NCBI RefSeq assembly: GCF_037975245.1
Contig: NC_092572.1
Span: 29,621,989-29,664,988, forward strand
Length of the DNA stretch: 43,000 nt
Reading direction: 5' to 3'
From: Apostichopus japonicus
Taxonomy: Eukaryota; Echinodermata; Holothuroidea; Aspidochirotida; Stichopodidae
Position 1 is the stretch's first letter, and the number at the start of each line of letters is the position of its first letter. Of the stretch, positions 1 through 12,600 are shown piece after piece. A program made the position numbers and the translations under genes. The notes beneath the pieces were generated by a model. The model had not been told where the DNA came from, did no database searches, and worked only from the letters and a program-made list of their open reading frames with translations.

Positions 1-627
1 GGAACTCCCCAGACTGATTCCATCAGTGAGGAGTCACTGAACACATCAAATGTTACTTCAGAGATTAAGAGAGGGGTATCCCCTGATCCTGATCTGTCAG
101 CATCTGTCAATCAATCAGAGAGAAAACCAATATTGGAATCGCAAGAGAAGAAATCAAAACCTTTGCAGAAAGGAAAAGCTGCAAAATATGTCTCTTTACA
201 GGTTAAATTCCTTCATAAGTTAATCCAAGAGTGGTTTGCAGCAAAGTATTTAGCCCGCCTCTTCTGGGGTCACAAATCAACTGAACACCATTACAAGTAT
301 CAATTGTTCAGAGAACACCTGGCTAACATAGACCCAGCTGATCTCCATTATGTCTTGCGCTTCACTTGTCACATCTGTCCTCCCAGCTTTCATTTCATTG
401 CCAGTTTTCTAATGAGAGACTTTAAAACAGGAGATGGTGAGATTCCTGATTACATCATGAACTGCATCTGTCTTTGTTTTGCTGAGCATGATGAGTACAA
501 AGGACACAAGTTCAAGGACATTGTCAAAGAGATCTGTAGAAGAGAATCCGTCAACTTCAGCTCTGGAGATAGTCGACTGCTGCTGAGGTCAAAGGTTTCT
601 ATGCTCACATTTGCTTCAAGATCACAG
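1..627 (+). CDS. Exon 1 (5' partial): end of NACHT module, winged-helix/helical region
   Basis: Open in frame 1 from the window edge for 209 codons. Residues 1-60 are Ser/Lys/Glu-rich and probably disordered. Residues 66-85 read LQVKFLHKLIQEWFAAKYLA, matching the F-x-H-K-x-x-Q-E-W/Y-x-A-A motif that marks the winged-helix part of NLR NACHT modules. Residues 86-209 are helical with several Cys and His, as in the helical domain that follows. The exon ends at a phase-0 donor (cag/gtaatg); translation continues into the intron to a stop at 720, which I do not regard as the natural end. The P-loop and Walker B motifs are not in the window. Confidence 0.8.
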
Positions 628-3600
628 GTAATGTGTGAATACAACTTTCTTAGCTCAAATACACAGCAAACCTCTGCTTATATCCCGATATATGTGATAC
701 ATAATCTGAAGTGTGCATGAATACTACATTCAATTTTCCATTGTCGAGTACAGCATCAATCCGTAGGATACAAAATTCAAGGTGTATATTTCACCAATTT
801 GTGCTAAAACCTAAGTAAATCAAGTATGTTGAGATATTGATGATGTAAGTTTATTTTAAATATGTTACCTCTTGAAATGTATCTCACAATCCAGAAAAAA
901 AATTGATCTTCAGTACAAGATCGACCTAATGTACTCATTCTGGGGATATCAGACTAAGATATGAATTGATCTACAGGTATTATACAGTGGCAGATCATTT
1001 TGGGATGTGTGAATCATTTTCAATACAACATTATCATATGCTTAACCATCTATTTAATTACAAGATGGTGTATCATAAAGTACACATTTCGTCAATGGTA
1101 TTAAGGTAAAGAAAGGTTGGCTATTAATCAATCCTTAGTGTTGCTTTAGGATATTGTGATGCATGGACAACTTTAGCTGATTTTGTGCACTACATGGCAC
1201 ATATTACAATTTTCATATCTTCAATAGCAAACAAAATTAATCTTAATGTCTCTCTTCAGGTTTCTAGGTTTATGTTTTCCACAGTTTGTTATTGTTGGGT
1301 ACTGATTTCAGGTTGACATACTACAATATCTCCATTATTCTCCAGATTCCAATCAAATGTCTGAAGCTTTCAGATGTTGTAGAAAAAATTACAGAGAAAG
1401 CCCTGATCTTGAAGGCTGATGTCTCGCTGGGAGTTTTGAATACTCTGAGGGCTATTGAAGTGAATCGGTGGGACCAGAAGCTGATTGAACAAGATCATGA
1501 AGATCTCATTAAATTCATCATCAACAATGAAAAGGTTGAAGTAGCACGGTGAGGACTAATTCAAAGTTGGCAAACCAAACTAAAGCTTTCGTTCTATGTG
1601 ATATTGAAAATAAGGTTATATTGGAATGTGTGATTTATAGAGCTAATGGAAGAACATTCAGCAGAAATATCTCCAAGCATTTGATACTTATGAACAATGG
1701 GAACCATTTAAAAGGTTTGGCTTTCTCACTGCATCATTACTTTTTCTGACAGTCTGGTACATCGAGATTACCTAGTCATAATTTACTCCACTCCTTGCTT
1801 ACCTGTCTCCCCAGAAGCTTTGCTCATTCTCATTCGACCATGTCTAGGGTGAACTGGTAACCTTATTAGCACTCTTCCACCTTGATGCTTAGAAGTGTTA
1901 TCGTGATCAAAGCATCATTTGTCTTATTGATCTGCATATTATTAAGTATCATTATATCAGTACTTTTGTCTTAAAATTCAAGTTAAAGCTCACTCTTAAA
2001 TGGTAAGTTCTGGACTGCTCTCACTATGATGAGAGCTCATTAAAAATCTAGGTTCACCAGTTCCAAAACTTGAAAACCTTGTAACAAGCCTACTTAACAG
2101 TAGGCTGTAAAATGTAAAATGTACACTAGGTTAATAGGTGCCCACTACTTAACATGAGATCAAAGGTCATTTGAGGTCATCAATATGAAAATCTTGTGTA
2201 AATAGGTGATTCCAAGAGTTGGTCTCAATTCTCCTTTTACAAAATACAATACTTATCATAATATATAATTGTAGAAAACTAAGCATTTTCCTGAAAATTA
2301 AGGGCCTATATGCCCTCTACGTAATTCTTTCTATGTTAATTTATCTAACAATAGTATTTATTTCTTTTTCTTAATAAAAATCTGCATAAGTGGGAGATAT
2401 TTTATGGTACATTTTACTTTTTTTTCTCAGTTTACTATTACCAAGTCCACCAGTGGCTGTGAAAGATGAAAAAGATCTGAATAACTTACAATCTCGAAAC
2501 ATTTCAGGTAACAAACATTCTGTTTCATGAATAACAAGAGCTTTGTAATTAGTTGTAACAGATATTCATCTGTTGTGATACAATATCTTAGCCTGACAAT
2601 TTTTTTAAGCTGTTTCATTCTAGTCCTGCTTCTGCATAGTGGTATTGAAATGTAACTCTGTTTAGCATATTGAAAAAAATGTAACTTAAGGCTTTTAGCC
2701 CAGCAAAATGGTATTAATTTAATCAACAGCTAGGTGAGATAGATTATGATAATAGCTTGGACAATCTAAAATCAGAAAAAAGTCATTTCAGACAGAACTA
2801 GACAAGTTAACAGTGATAACGATAATCACAAGGAAGTGTGAAGCCAGCAATTCAAGAAGGTGTTACTTATTACTGAAAATGTTATGGTTTTCACTAAGTT
2901 GATCGTCAAGCAATTAAGATGATCAGATTAGTGTAAATATAACTTGTAATGAAAAGAGGGGGGACGTGGAAGGGGTCCTAGCAGTACGAAATATGGCACA
3001 ACGCAATAGTATCCAGTTTCATTTGTGTATTCACCTCACAAGTTCAGTACTGTTAAGAGCAAATCAATTGCATCAAACATCTCAACAAGAAATACACCGT
3101 ATGGAAAACTATCCTGATATGGAAACTGGAGGATAAGAATACAAAAGTTAATCATTTTACATGTATAGCAAACTGATAACTTAATTGTTACTAGTTAAAT
3201 CGAATCAGTTTCCTACGATACACTGGAATGATAAAGATGGCAATTTGTCACAATTTTACCTTATACAGCTAATAAACAATAGGAAACTGAAAAATCAGAA
3301 ATGAAAACTCCCAGAGTACCAGCATATTAGTCACATAATCATTTAGGACAGTAAGAATGACAACAACCTATGCAAATTACAAGAATGGTAAAATGTCCCT
3401 TTAACTTTCCTCTTGAAATTTTGAGTTTTACAACTTTGTAACTCACCGGCTCAGTATTAATTAAAGGTGAAAGCTAGCATACCTAAAACCATCGACATCA
3501 ATGGAAGCTGTTTCTATATAGGATTAAAATTAACATATTACCTTAAAAGACAATGAAATAATTCAGGAAAACAAGAATGAATTATGAACCACAAAACGGC

Positions 3601-6600
3601 GCGCTATCCTGCTTTCACTCCCGAAGATCGAACAACACAGTATGACAACATATTACAGCTGATTAACTTACAGAACCTAGCTTATGTAACATAGCTTGGA
3701 AAAGGTGCTTACAACATAGCTCAGTACCATGCTTATATTAAATCACCAATGAAATACCATTACTTACAATTAAAGAAATATTTAAAGTGCTATGCCGTAG
3801 CATACCCCCTCTTGAATCCTGGCCAGTAAAACATGCAGTGACCAGAGCACTGAACAAGTATGGGCTAACTTTAACTCAAATGTATCTACCAGTCTTGTCT
3901 GTCAAATTGCAAATGACAGTAGCAAATTAAAAATACAATATACTCCTACTATACACTCAGAAAAAAAACACAGAAATAAACATATATGCAATGCTCTGTA
4001 TCATAGCTTACAATATAATACTCACATGCCATTAACTACAACTTCATATCACTCTAGGTGGAAATAAAGTGTAAATCATTCGGTAAAATACATAATCATC
4101 CCATACAATTGCAGGAACAGTAACCTAACAGTATATGGAACTGGTCTAGAATAATTCATATTACCTTCACAGCGTAACTGTAACGTTAGGCATTTGCAGA
4201 ACACTTTAGGTACAAACACTAATTGCATATATGCCAAGCTTAAACCTTGTTAACAGAACACATGGCCTGACCGTAATTGAGCGTTTCCACTCAAATCTAG
4301 CCAAATAAATGACAGGTAAAAATGGCCTAAATCTGGATTAAAAATTATTCAAAAATTTTCTTACTATTATAACCATCAACCCCAGAAAATATCTTTCTTC
4401 AATTGGTTAATGTTATTAGCAAAGCTTGATGTCATAGATCCTCTATGCTTAAAACCTTGGTCAGCAGTGAACAAAACAGCATGACCCAACTGGTGACTGA
4501 TCTACTGAATTTGAAGCAAGAGCAGCGGTACCCTATGTAGTGTGTTTACAACTAACTCACTTAATTAACTACTAAATACTCAAAAACACTAAGAAAATGA
4601 TCCTTCAACATCTTACAAGATAGTCAATAAACCACTGGACTAAGTTCTGTAGCACATGTACACTAAAACCACAGTTGTAGAGAGGCTATGAAAATAAGGT
4701 AGTCCACTGCTCAACATCCAGTTTGTAGGAAATGAGAAAGAAGAGGATATGACAGAGTTCACCCATGCAGAGTCAAACAGGCAAAATTTCACTTTACCAC
4801 AGTAACTACAAGTTGTGTTCTTTTTATCCTCAAATCAGAAATATGGCAACCAATACAAAAATGTGTTCAATAAAATATTCCATGTGAGAGTGGCTGAGGG
4901 TCTTATTGTTATCTACTTATACTCATTTCAGTTGAATGGATCATTGGAAACATCATTTTCACATTAAATGTGACAACTGGAGAATGGATGGTGAGATGTA
5001 TTATCTTTTTTTGTTTTTTAATTGTTATTTATTTCATATGACCGTCTTTAACATTCCTTTGCTTAACCGGCAAAACCCCTTTTTGAGTTAAGCTCTATTC
5101 TTGATTCTTTCGTCAAGGCAAAAGGAACCTAGCTATGACGTGGTGATGGCGTGTATGTACATGTCTCGGCCTCGGAAGTGGTGACATGGGAAAATAAATT
5201 TGTGTCAGTAGTAGTCAACCAATAGTGGACAATAGTCATCCGTTGTCCAGACAAGGGTTTGAATAAAGGGAAATGACCTTGGATGTTGCTAATACATTAG
5301 AAACAAGTCTGTGTGGGTGTATGTGCATATGTGACACCCTGTCTTGTAAACACAATAACTCACTAAGCATGTGGCCTATGAACTGATAACTGATAGTAAG
5401 CTCTTGGCTGCTTCAGTTTTTTTGTAATGTCATTTGAGGTCACCAGTGGCCAAAATTTGAAAACATTGTAAATACTGGACATGATTACCATTGGTGAATG
5501 TCATACTTGGGTGGATGGTGCGCCATAAAGCAGCTTTGGTAGAGGTAAAAGGTCATGTGAGGTCAACAGAGGCAAAATCTGACAACTTAAACAGCAGTTT
5601 GAAATACTCTAGCTTGATGGGTCATATAGTTTATGTGGGTGCCCCTCAGGCTGCTTTTGTTATTGGGAAATTTCAATTGGGGTGTCAAAATCTCAAATGA
5701 ATTATTTTAAAGCCATGAGCTTCCTTCATTAATAACCGTTGTTAAGGGCTTATGATGGATCTAATTTATTCTAAAGCTCAACAGGAAAATATCTCTAATT
5801 ATATAAAACATCCATCTGACTGTTTAGCCAACATCCAAACCTGTTTGGTCTGGATTTTGAGTCACTTTGTTGTATATTGTAAGATCCTTCAGTGATAAGT
5901 GATTATAGAAATATTTCTGATGTAATAGTAATGAGGCTTGAATTTCTGATCTTCTAGTTCTGATTAAATTTTTATTGAGTTGACCCACATCAACAAGGCC
6001 GTTAAATAAAAAACAATATAACAAGGCATTGCAAATTCTTTGGGATTTCTGGTTCATGATGTAGTTTTTTCAGGTTTGTATGATTTTTCACCATATGTAT
6101 TTTTGTCTTTTCTTGTCTGAATGAAATCTTCATTAGATGGAATTTAGATTACCTGGGAGGATGTCAGAAAAATCATCATCACTGAAACCAATCTCTGGTG
6201 AGTTTCTGGTATCAATATCATAGGAATATCATTTCGAAATTTAAAATGTCTAATTAGCAAGGGTTTCTTTGTTGTTGTCAGAGAAATTTCTGTAACTCTA
6301 GAATAAGTGCTGAAGTACATACAATCATATGTACCCACAGTTACAACAGGCATACATAGTCACGGCTGGATTTCTGCTGAAAAATGAAGGTTCTTCATCC
6401 TCAGTATTGTTTAATATTGATATTCTTTGTCCTACAAGATGTGTCCTTTCAATAAATGTTACTAACTGCTCAAAAATGTAAAAACCTATGGAGGCTGGTC
6501 TTAAGTATTCTCACTTAAAGGATCAGTCAACTTTTGAAAATGTTAGGACAAAACTAATCTTATGAGACTACTTTGTTGTTGGGCTGGTTTATGATGTTTC

Positions 6601-9600
6601 ATATATTGCATGAATGATAAAAGATTGGTTCAGTTGATGAAATAATGTCTTTCTTAACTTTCTTGTGGTTAATTCATATAAATGTTTATGTCACTTTTCT
6701 CCATCAACAAAAGAAGCAAAAAATACAACAGTGGAACAACAAGAAGACAAAGGCAACGATGTCCCAAGCAAAAGAAACGTAAGTTAACAATCATGATGAC
6801 CCACTTTTGAAATGTTCCATAATGCAATGCAATGCATGTAATTTGCAATGTTTACAGCTGACACACATGTTTGCAACTGGTGCACAAGAAGGATACAACC
6901 GGCACAATGTTGGTTCATAAGTCAACTTTTGGAGATAACATGCAATAAATTAAGTACTAATCAGAACTTTACACAGTTTCAACCATTGTCTTGTGCATAT
7001 ATAGCCGGCCACAAAAGCAATGACCAGGCATAAATATATTTTTAGGTTAGGGAAAATTACAAGTGGCACCTTCCCATGAGGGTAGGACCGGTTAAATCTG
7101 ACATCATAGGGACAACCTAAAAAGGCGGAACACAAAAATCAACATTTGCAGGCAAAATAGTGGGTTTACTATGCACATGGATCTTGTATTAAAAACAATG
7201 GGGTCACTTAAACTTAAAGAAAAGTGTAAAATGATATAAATGGGTGTAACTTACAGATCTGCTCAGAGCTATACGGAATCCACTGAACTTATTGGAAACA
7301 AACTACTTAACAGTCCCAACGAAATAAAAAGACAATTGTGGCACGGGTGAACCATATACATTTGAAAATGAAATTGTATCCTTGGAAACCTTCTAGGGTG
7401 GTTCACTTAGTTGAGGATGTCTCTGGGGTATGGTGGCTCTCTGAATGGCTTTAACTCGTGGAAAATAACCTCTTGGGGTGTCTCATTCTCTAACGGGCCA
7501 AACAAGGACGTATAATTTAAATGGGGATTTACAGTTCCATCACAATAGAAAAAGAGCACAACGGGCGGTTCAACAATTAATTGGGTTGCCAGATATTAGC
7601 GCAGGATGAGATATAGGTCTGCCTCCATGGGTACAGCTTCGGTTGATTAGAAAACTTTTATTAAATATGAAATCTCCATGTATAAAACAGTTCCAGGTGT
7701 TTACTAAACTAAAACATCTATGTGTAAAACAAGCTACAGGTGTTCACTAAACTTCCAATTATAGTATAAAAACTCCATAGGTAAATAGCTTCAGGTGTTC
7801 ACTTAACTTTAAATTAAATTAATACGGGTTATCTAATACTGGTGAAGCTAGTATAAGAAGATAATTATCATCTCGTGCCCAACCATCTCAAACTTAATCG
7901 GTCCTCTCTTCTCTCTTAACTATTACAAACTTCGCTTTCAGTATTTCCCTTAATATTGTCTCCTACCATCATACACTATTCATTCTATCCCATAATTATT
8001 CCACTTCGTTGGAAATGCACAATGCAATTATGCAATTGATAGACTGTGCATGTCTCCCGCCCGATCCCCCCCCCCCCTCACCAGAACTTCCTTTCCCTCT
8101 TGCACACCTGCATTACTAACTAAAATCCCACATACTGACTTAAATCAATATTTCTGCTATTCTGGATATTGCCTTGTCCTAGAAAACAAGTTCTTTTCTA
8201 CTCTGCCAATTCCTATAATCACCTTTTACCAAGTTCACACTCTTATCAAGAATAATTAACTTTCTTGTGCTATGACTTGCATCTAGCAATTCAACACGGA
8301 AGAAAGATTTGGCTTAATTTTGGCTATTGACTTAGCATCTATGCCAGTAAGCAAGTTTCTCATTGGCAAACACCTTGAACGCATTTTTCAAACTATGATA
8401 TTGTGCTCTGACAAGTGTACACTGCACATGTATTTGTCACCTACTGTCTTATCTATACCATCTTGTACTAGAGCGAGAATGAAATATTTATTTCACTAAC
8501 ATGATAAGTTGATTTCTTTAGGGATTCTATATTATATCCTGCATCAAATATTTAGCCATTTTACTGCATTTTAGGACATTTCTGCATTGTCTTGATATAC
8601 AATAAGCTGTGTGATTTCTGTATGCTATGCCAGGGCAGCATCCCCTTCCATTATATAATCCTTTGCCTCTGCCCCTCCCGTCAAGGTTCAGGCCTCTATC
8701 ACAGTTAGTTGGGAGAAATTTTGAAGTAATGAAATTTGGTTATGATGTCGAAGGCTCAGTAACTTTGCAATCGTGCTGGCGTGTACCTGTGTTTGCATTG
8801 TTTGTGTGCGTGTGTGTATATGACACCCTAACTTGTAAACATGATTTTTCAAGATAGGTAACTTTTACAGTTCTCATATTGTGCATGTATCTTCCCCATA
8901 ATTAGTACAAAAACTGTATTGTTTTTAGTGGAGAACAAATGTCATTTGGGGTTAGCAGAGGGCAAAATGTGAAAAACTCAATTCTGCAGAACCTGAACAA
9001 CGAAGGAGGTTTGGTATGCGTGGTAGGATATCTGTTTGTTGTGTAACATTTTTAGATAATTTGGAGTTGGTCACAATTCATTTAAGGTCATCAGGGTCAA
9101 AACGTGAAATCCTTGCAAACACAATATCTCCAGATGGGAAACTTTATTAGCTCTCATATTTAGCATGTATTTTTCATCTTGTGAGTACAAGAACCCTACT
9201 ATTTTGGTGGAGGTCAAAGGTCATTTGGGGTCAGCTGAGGACCAAATGGCAAAATATCAAAAGTACTGTATCTTGAGAACTTTACCCTTAAAAGAGATAA
9301 CATATGCATGGTACATTACCCAAATGATAAGTAAAATTGCTCTGCAATTTGGTATTGGTGAAAAATCATTTAAGGTTTTCAGAAGTCAGTCCATACAAAC
9401 ATTCTAAATGTCAGGTCTCAGTGAAGATGTGAAACATATTTAGCATGTATCTTTCATCTTGTGAGTACAAGAACCCTATTATTTTGGTGGAGGTCAAAGG
9501 TCATTTGGGGTCAGCTGAGGACCAAATGGCAAAATATCAAAAGTACTGTATCTTGAGAACTTTACCTTTAAAAGAGATAACATATGCATGGTACATTACC

Positions 9601-12600
9601 CAAATGATAAGTAAAATTGCTCTGCAATTTGGTATTGGTGAAAAATCATTTAAGGTTTTCAGAAGTCAGTCCATACAAACATTCTAAATGTCAGGTCTCA
9701 GTGAAGATGTGAAACATATTTAGCATGTATCTTTCATCTTGTGAGTACAAAAACCCAATCATTTTGGTGGAGGTCAAAGGTCATTTGGGGTCAGCTGAGG
9801 ACCAAATGGCAAAATATCAAAGGTACTGTATCTTGAGAACTTTACCTTTAAAAGAGATAATATATGCATGGTACATTACCCAAATGATAAGTAAAATTGC
9901 TCTGCAATTTGGTATTGCTGAAAAATCATTTAAGGTTTTCAGAAGTCAGTCCATACAAACATTCTAAAGGTCAGGTCTCAGTGAAGATGTGAAACATATT
10001 CTGATTTGACTTCCCATATGTAGTGGAATCTCTTGGCTGTTTTAGGTGGCTATCACAGATCAGCTTAAGTACATGCAGTATGATCTTCAGCCAGGGTTAG
10101 CTTGTAAACTACTCTTGATTAGTGTCATACTTAGTATGTTTATACTCCTTGATAGTGACTTCTTGGTTGCCACTCATTTTGTGATGAGGTACAATATTGT
10201 ACATAGGTCTCAAATAATTTGGAACACTGTGTACAGTAGTCAGAAGATGAAATATATATCAGAAAATTGATGCTCTTGTATTGGGGGACTTTCACAACCT
10301 ATGTCTTGTCACACATGTTATCTTTGCTGTCTGCAGTATTTTACCTAATCATTTGGGGTATATGGTAGAAGTTTTCTTTAAAGGAAAGTTGTAAAATATC
10401 AAAATATTTCACAATGAATAATATAATGCCATGAGCTTCCTTCCTTAATAACAGTTGTTAAAGGGCTTACGATGGATCAAATGTATTCTAAAGCTAAACA
10501 GGAAAATATCCCTTATTATAAAACATCCATCTGACTTTTTAGCCAACATCTGAAAGCTGTTTGGTCTGGATTTGGGGTTACTTTGTTGTAGATTGTAACA
10601 TCCTTTGGTGATAAGTGATTATAAAAATATTTTGATGGAATGGTAAATTTGTGATCTTCTAGTCTTGATTAAGTTTTGTTGAATTGACCTACATCAGCAA
10701 ACTCATTAAATAAAAAAATATATAACAAGGCATCGCAAATTCTCTGGGATTTCTGGTTCATGATATAGTATTTATCAAGTTTGCATGATTTTCCACCATG
10801 AGTATTTTTGTCTTTTCTTGTCTGATGAAATCTTCATTTAGATGGAATTTAGATTACCCGGGAGGATGTCAGCAAATTCATCATCACTGAAACCAATCTC
10901 TGGTGAGTTTCTGATATTAATAGGAACAATCATTGAAGAACTTAAAATGTTTAATTAACGAGGATTTCTTTGTTATTGTCAAAGCAATCCGTGTAACTCT
11001 AGAATAAGTGCTGAAGTACATACAATAGCCTGTAATCACACTTTAAGCTGACATACATATTTAATTCTTCACTCATTACTGGATTTCTGCTGATGAGTGA
11101 AGGTTCTTCATCCTCAGTATTGTTATTGACGTTCTTTGCACAGATGGTCCTACAAGCCCTTTCCTTTCATTACATTTTACTAACTGCACAATAATATATT
11201 TGTAACTTTATTGACCAGTCTTGGAGCAAACTATGGAGGCTGGCCTTAAAGAAAACTTACTACAGGATCAATCAACATTTGAAAACGTCAGGACAAAACT
11301 AGTCTTTGAGATTGTGTTTTCGTTGGGCTGGCTTATGATGTTTGATATATTGCATGTATGATGAAAGATTGGTACAGTTGATGATATAATGTCTTCCATA
11401 ACTGTTTTTGTGGTTAATTCATATAAATGTTTATGTCACTTTTCTCCATCAACAAAAGACAAAACAAATAAAACAGTGGAACAACAAGAAGACACACGCA
11501 ACGATGTTTCAAGCAAAGGAAAGGTAAGTTAAGAATCATGACTCACTGTTGAAATGTTTTACAATGTAATAAGGCCTGTTTGGAATTTATGGATTGTCAA
11601 GATCATATATACATATCAAAATTATCTTCTAAAGTACCATCACACATAAGTAGTGAACCTTGTAGATATAATTTTTCTTATAATTTCTAAATCATAAGTA
11701 CATTAAACCATATGAATGATCTTCAGACGCAGACGTAAAGGAAAAGGGAGGAAAAGAGATCAAACAGACATTTTTCACATACTCAGAGATTTATAAGGCT
11801 GTTTTGGACACTGGACAACGAATGGGGTACAATTATTACAATGGGCAGTGAAATAAAATGACGTTGGAGGTGAAAGGATTACTGAAGATGAAAATGGATG
11901 CAGCATATAAACTATGCAGTAAACTACAATAAAGAAAAATGTTAAGAATTTTTTTTATAAATGAAATAAGTAATTATAAGTCTGTAACATCTTGTGTTCA
12001 ATATAAACTTGCTGACTAATGGTTTGTCAGACAATGGTGCACTTAAACATAACTATGCTCTGCCTCTTGCATTACTCTGTGTGTTTAACCTGAATGTGAG
12101 AAAAATGGGATGGATAAGCTAAGGTGGAAAACAATATGATCATTGTTTGACCATCAACTTGTATGTGAGTAGAAGTGTTGGAAAAATAGAAAGTAAAGAT
12201 AACAGAAACAATTTTTGAATGAAATGAACAAATTGCTAAAGAAAAAAGCCTCGTTAATTTGAAAACTTGTCTTGCAGAGAAATGGTATGGATATACTATG
12301 AAGACAGAATCAGATAGATGGTTAATTACAATTTTGCTGTGAGCTTGAGAATTGTGAGGGAAAAAAAAAGCATTAAGCCAATTACATGGGCTGTTTAAAG
12401 GAGATGATACTACAAACATGAAGTATATCTTACTCAGCAGCAGTTGATCAAATGAACTGTTCATTTCATTGTAAATTTTGACACTTCAAACATTGTATTG
12501 GCATTGGTTGTCATCCAGTGTTTATTTATAGTGTTATGGTAACTGACACTAAAAGTATTGTTAAACTATGTGGGTTGTGTAAGTTATAGTCAAATGGAGA

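Larger units (their letters stand above)
628..4931 (+). other. Introns 1-3, largely featureless
   Basis: Non-coding sequence between exons 1 and 4 (628-1345, 1549-2430, 2508-4931). AT-rich, with short stop-interrupted frames only. The one structured patch is a cluster of AGGTCA-type half-sites at 2157-2179. Nothing else is recognised; the 2.4-kb third intron shows no repeat that I can match elsewhere in the window. Confidence 0.5.
5707..6820 (+). repeat. Tandem duplication unit 1 (truncated), carrying exons A1 and B1
   Basis: From 'gccatgagcttccttcatta' to just after the exon B donor this stretch aligns with 10,427-11,550 and 16,110-17,225, with scattered substitutions and small indels. Homology ends a few tens of bases after exon B1, so the intron leading to exon C and exon C itself are missing from this copy. 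Confidence 0.8.
6779..10841 (+). other. Intron between linker cassettes 1 and 2
   Basis: Holds unique AT-rich sequence (6,820-8,600), a C-homopolymer tract near 8,067, the second array of the AGGTCA-bearing repeat family (8,740-10,100) and the start of duplication unit 2. No exon C-like sequence or other coding exon is recognised. Confidence 0.5.

Noticed and set aside
6137-6139. Exon A ATG as the start of a separate Death-domain gene
   Set aside because: Possible, but the same ATG occurs in three copies and a phase-compatible upstream chain exists; kept as the alternative in the gene model rather than as the main call.
9165-9967. Three 80-codon open frames, one per 280-bp repeat
   Set aside because: The frames are repeat-derived, sit in three different reading frames, and encode phrases of the AGGTCA-bearing intronic repeat family; no splice-compatible use was found.
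10046-10270. 74-codon plus-strand open frame
   Set aside because: It lies across the edge of the tandem duplication; the matching stretch at about 15,809-15,960 is not kept open, and no domain is seen.
12072-12464. 130-codon minus-strand open frame, the longest complete minus-strand frame in the window
   Set aside because: The duplicated copy at about 17,740-18,133 is broken by a small indel, the composition is Phe/Ser-rich as expected from AT-rich reverse translation, and no domain is seen.
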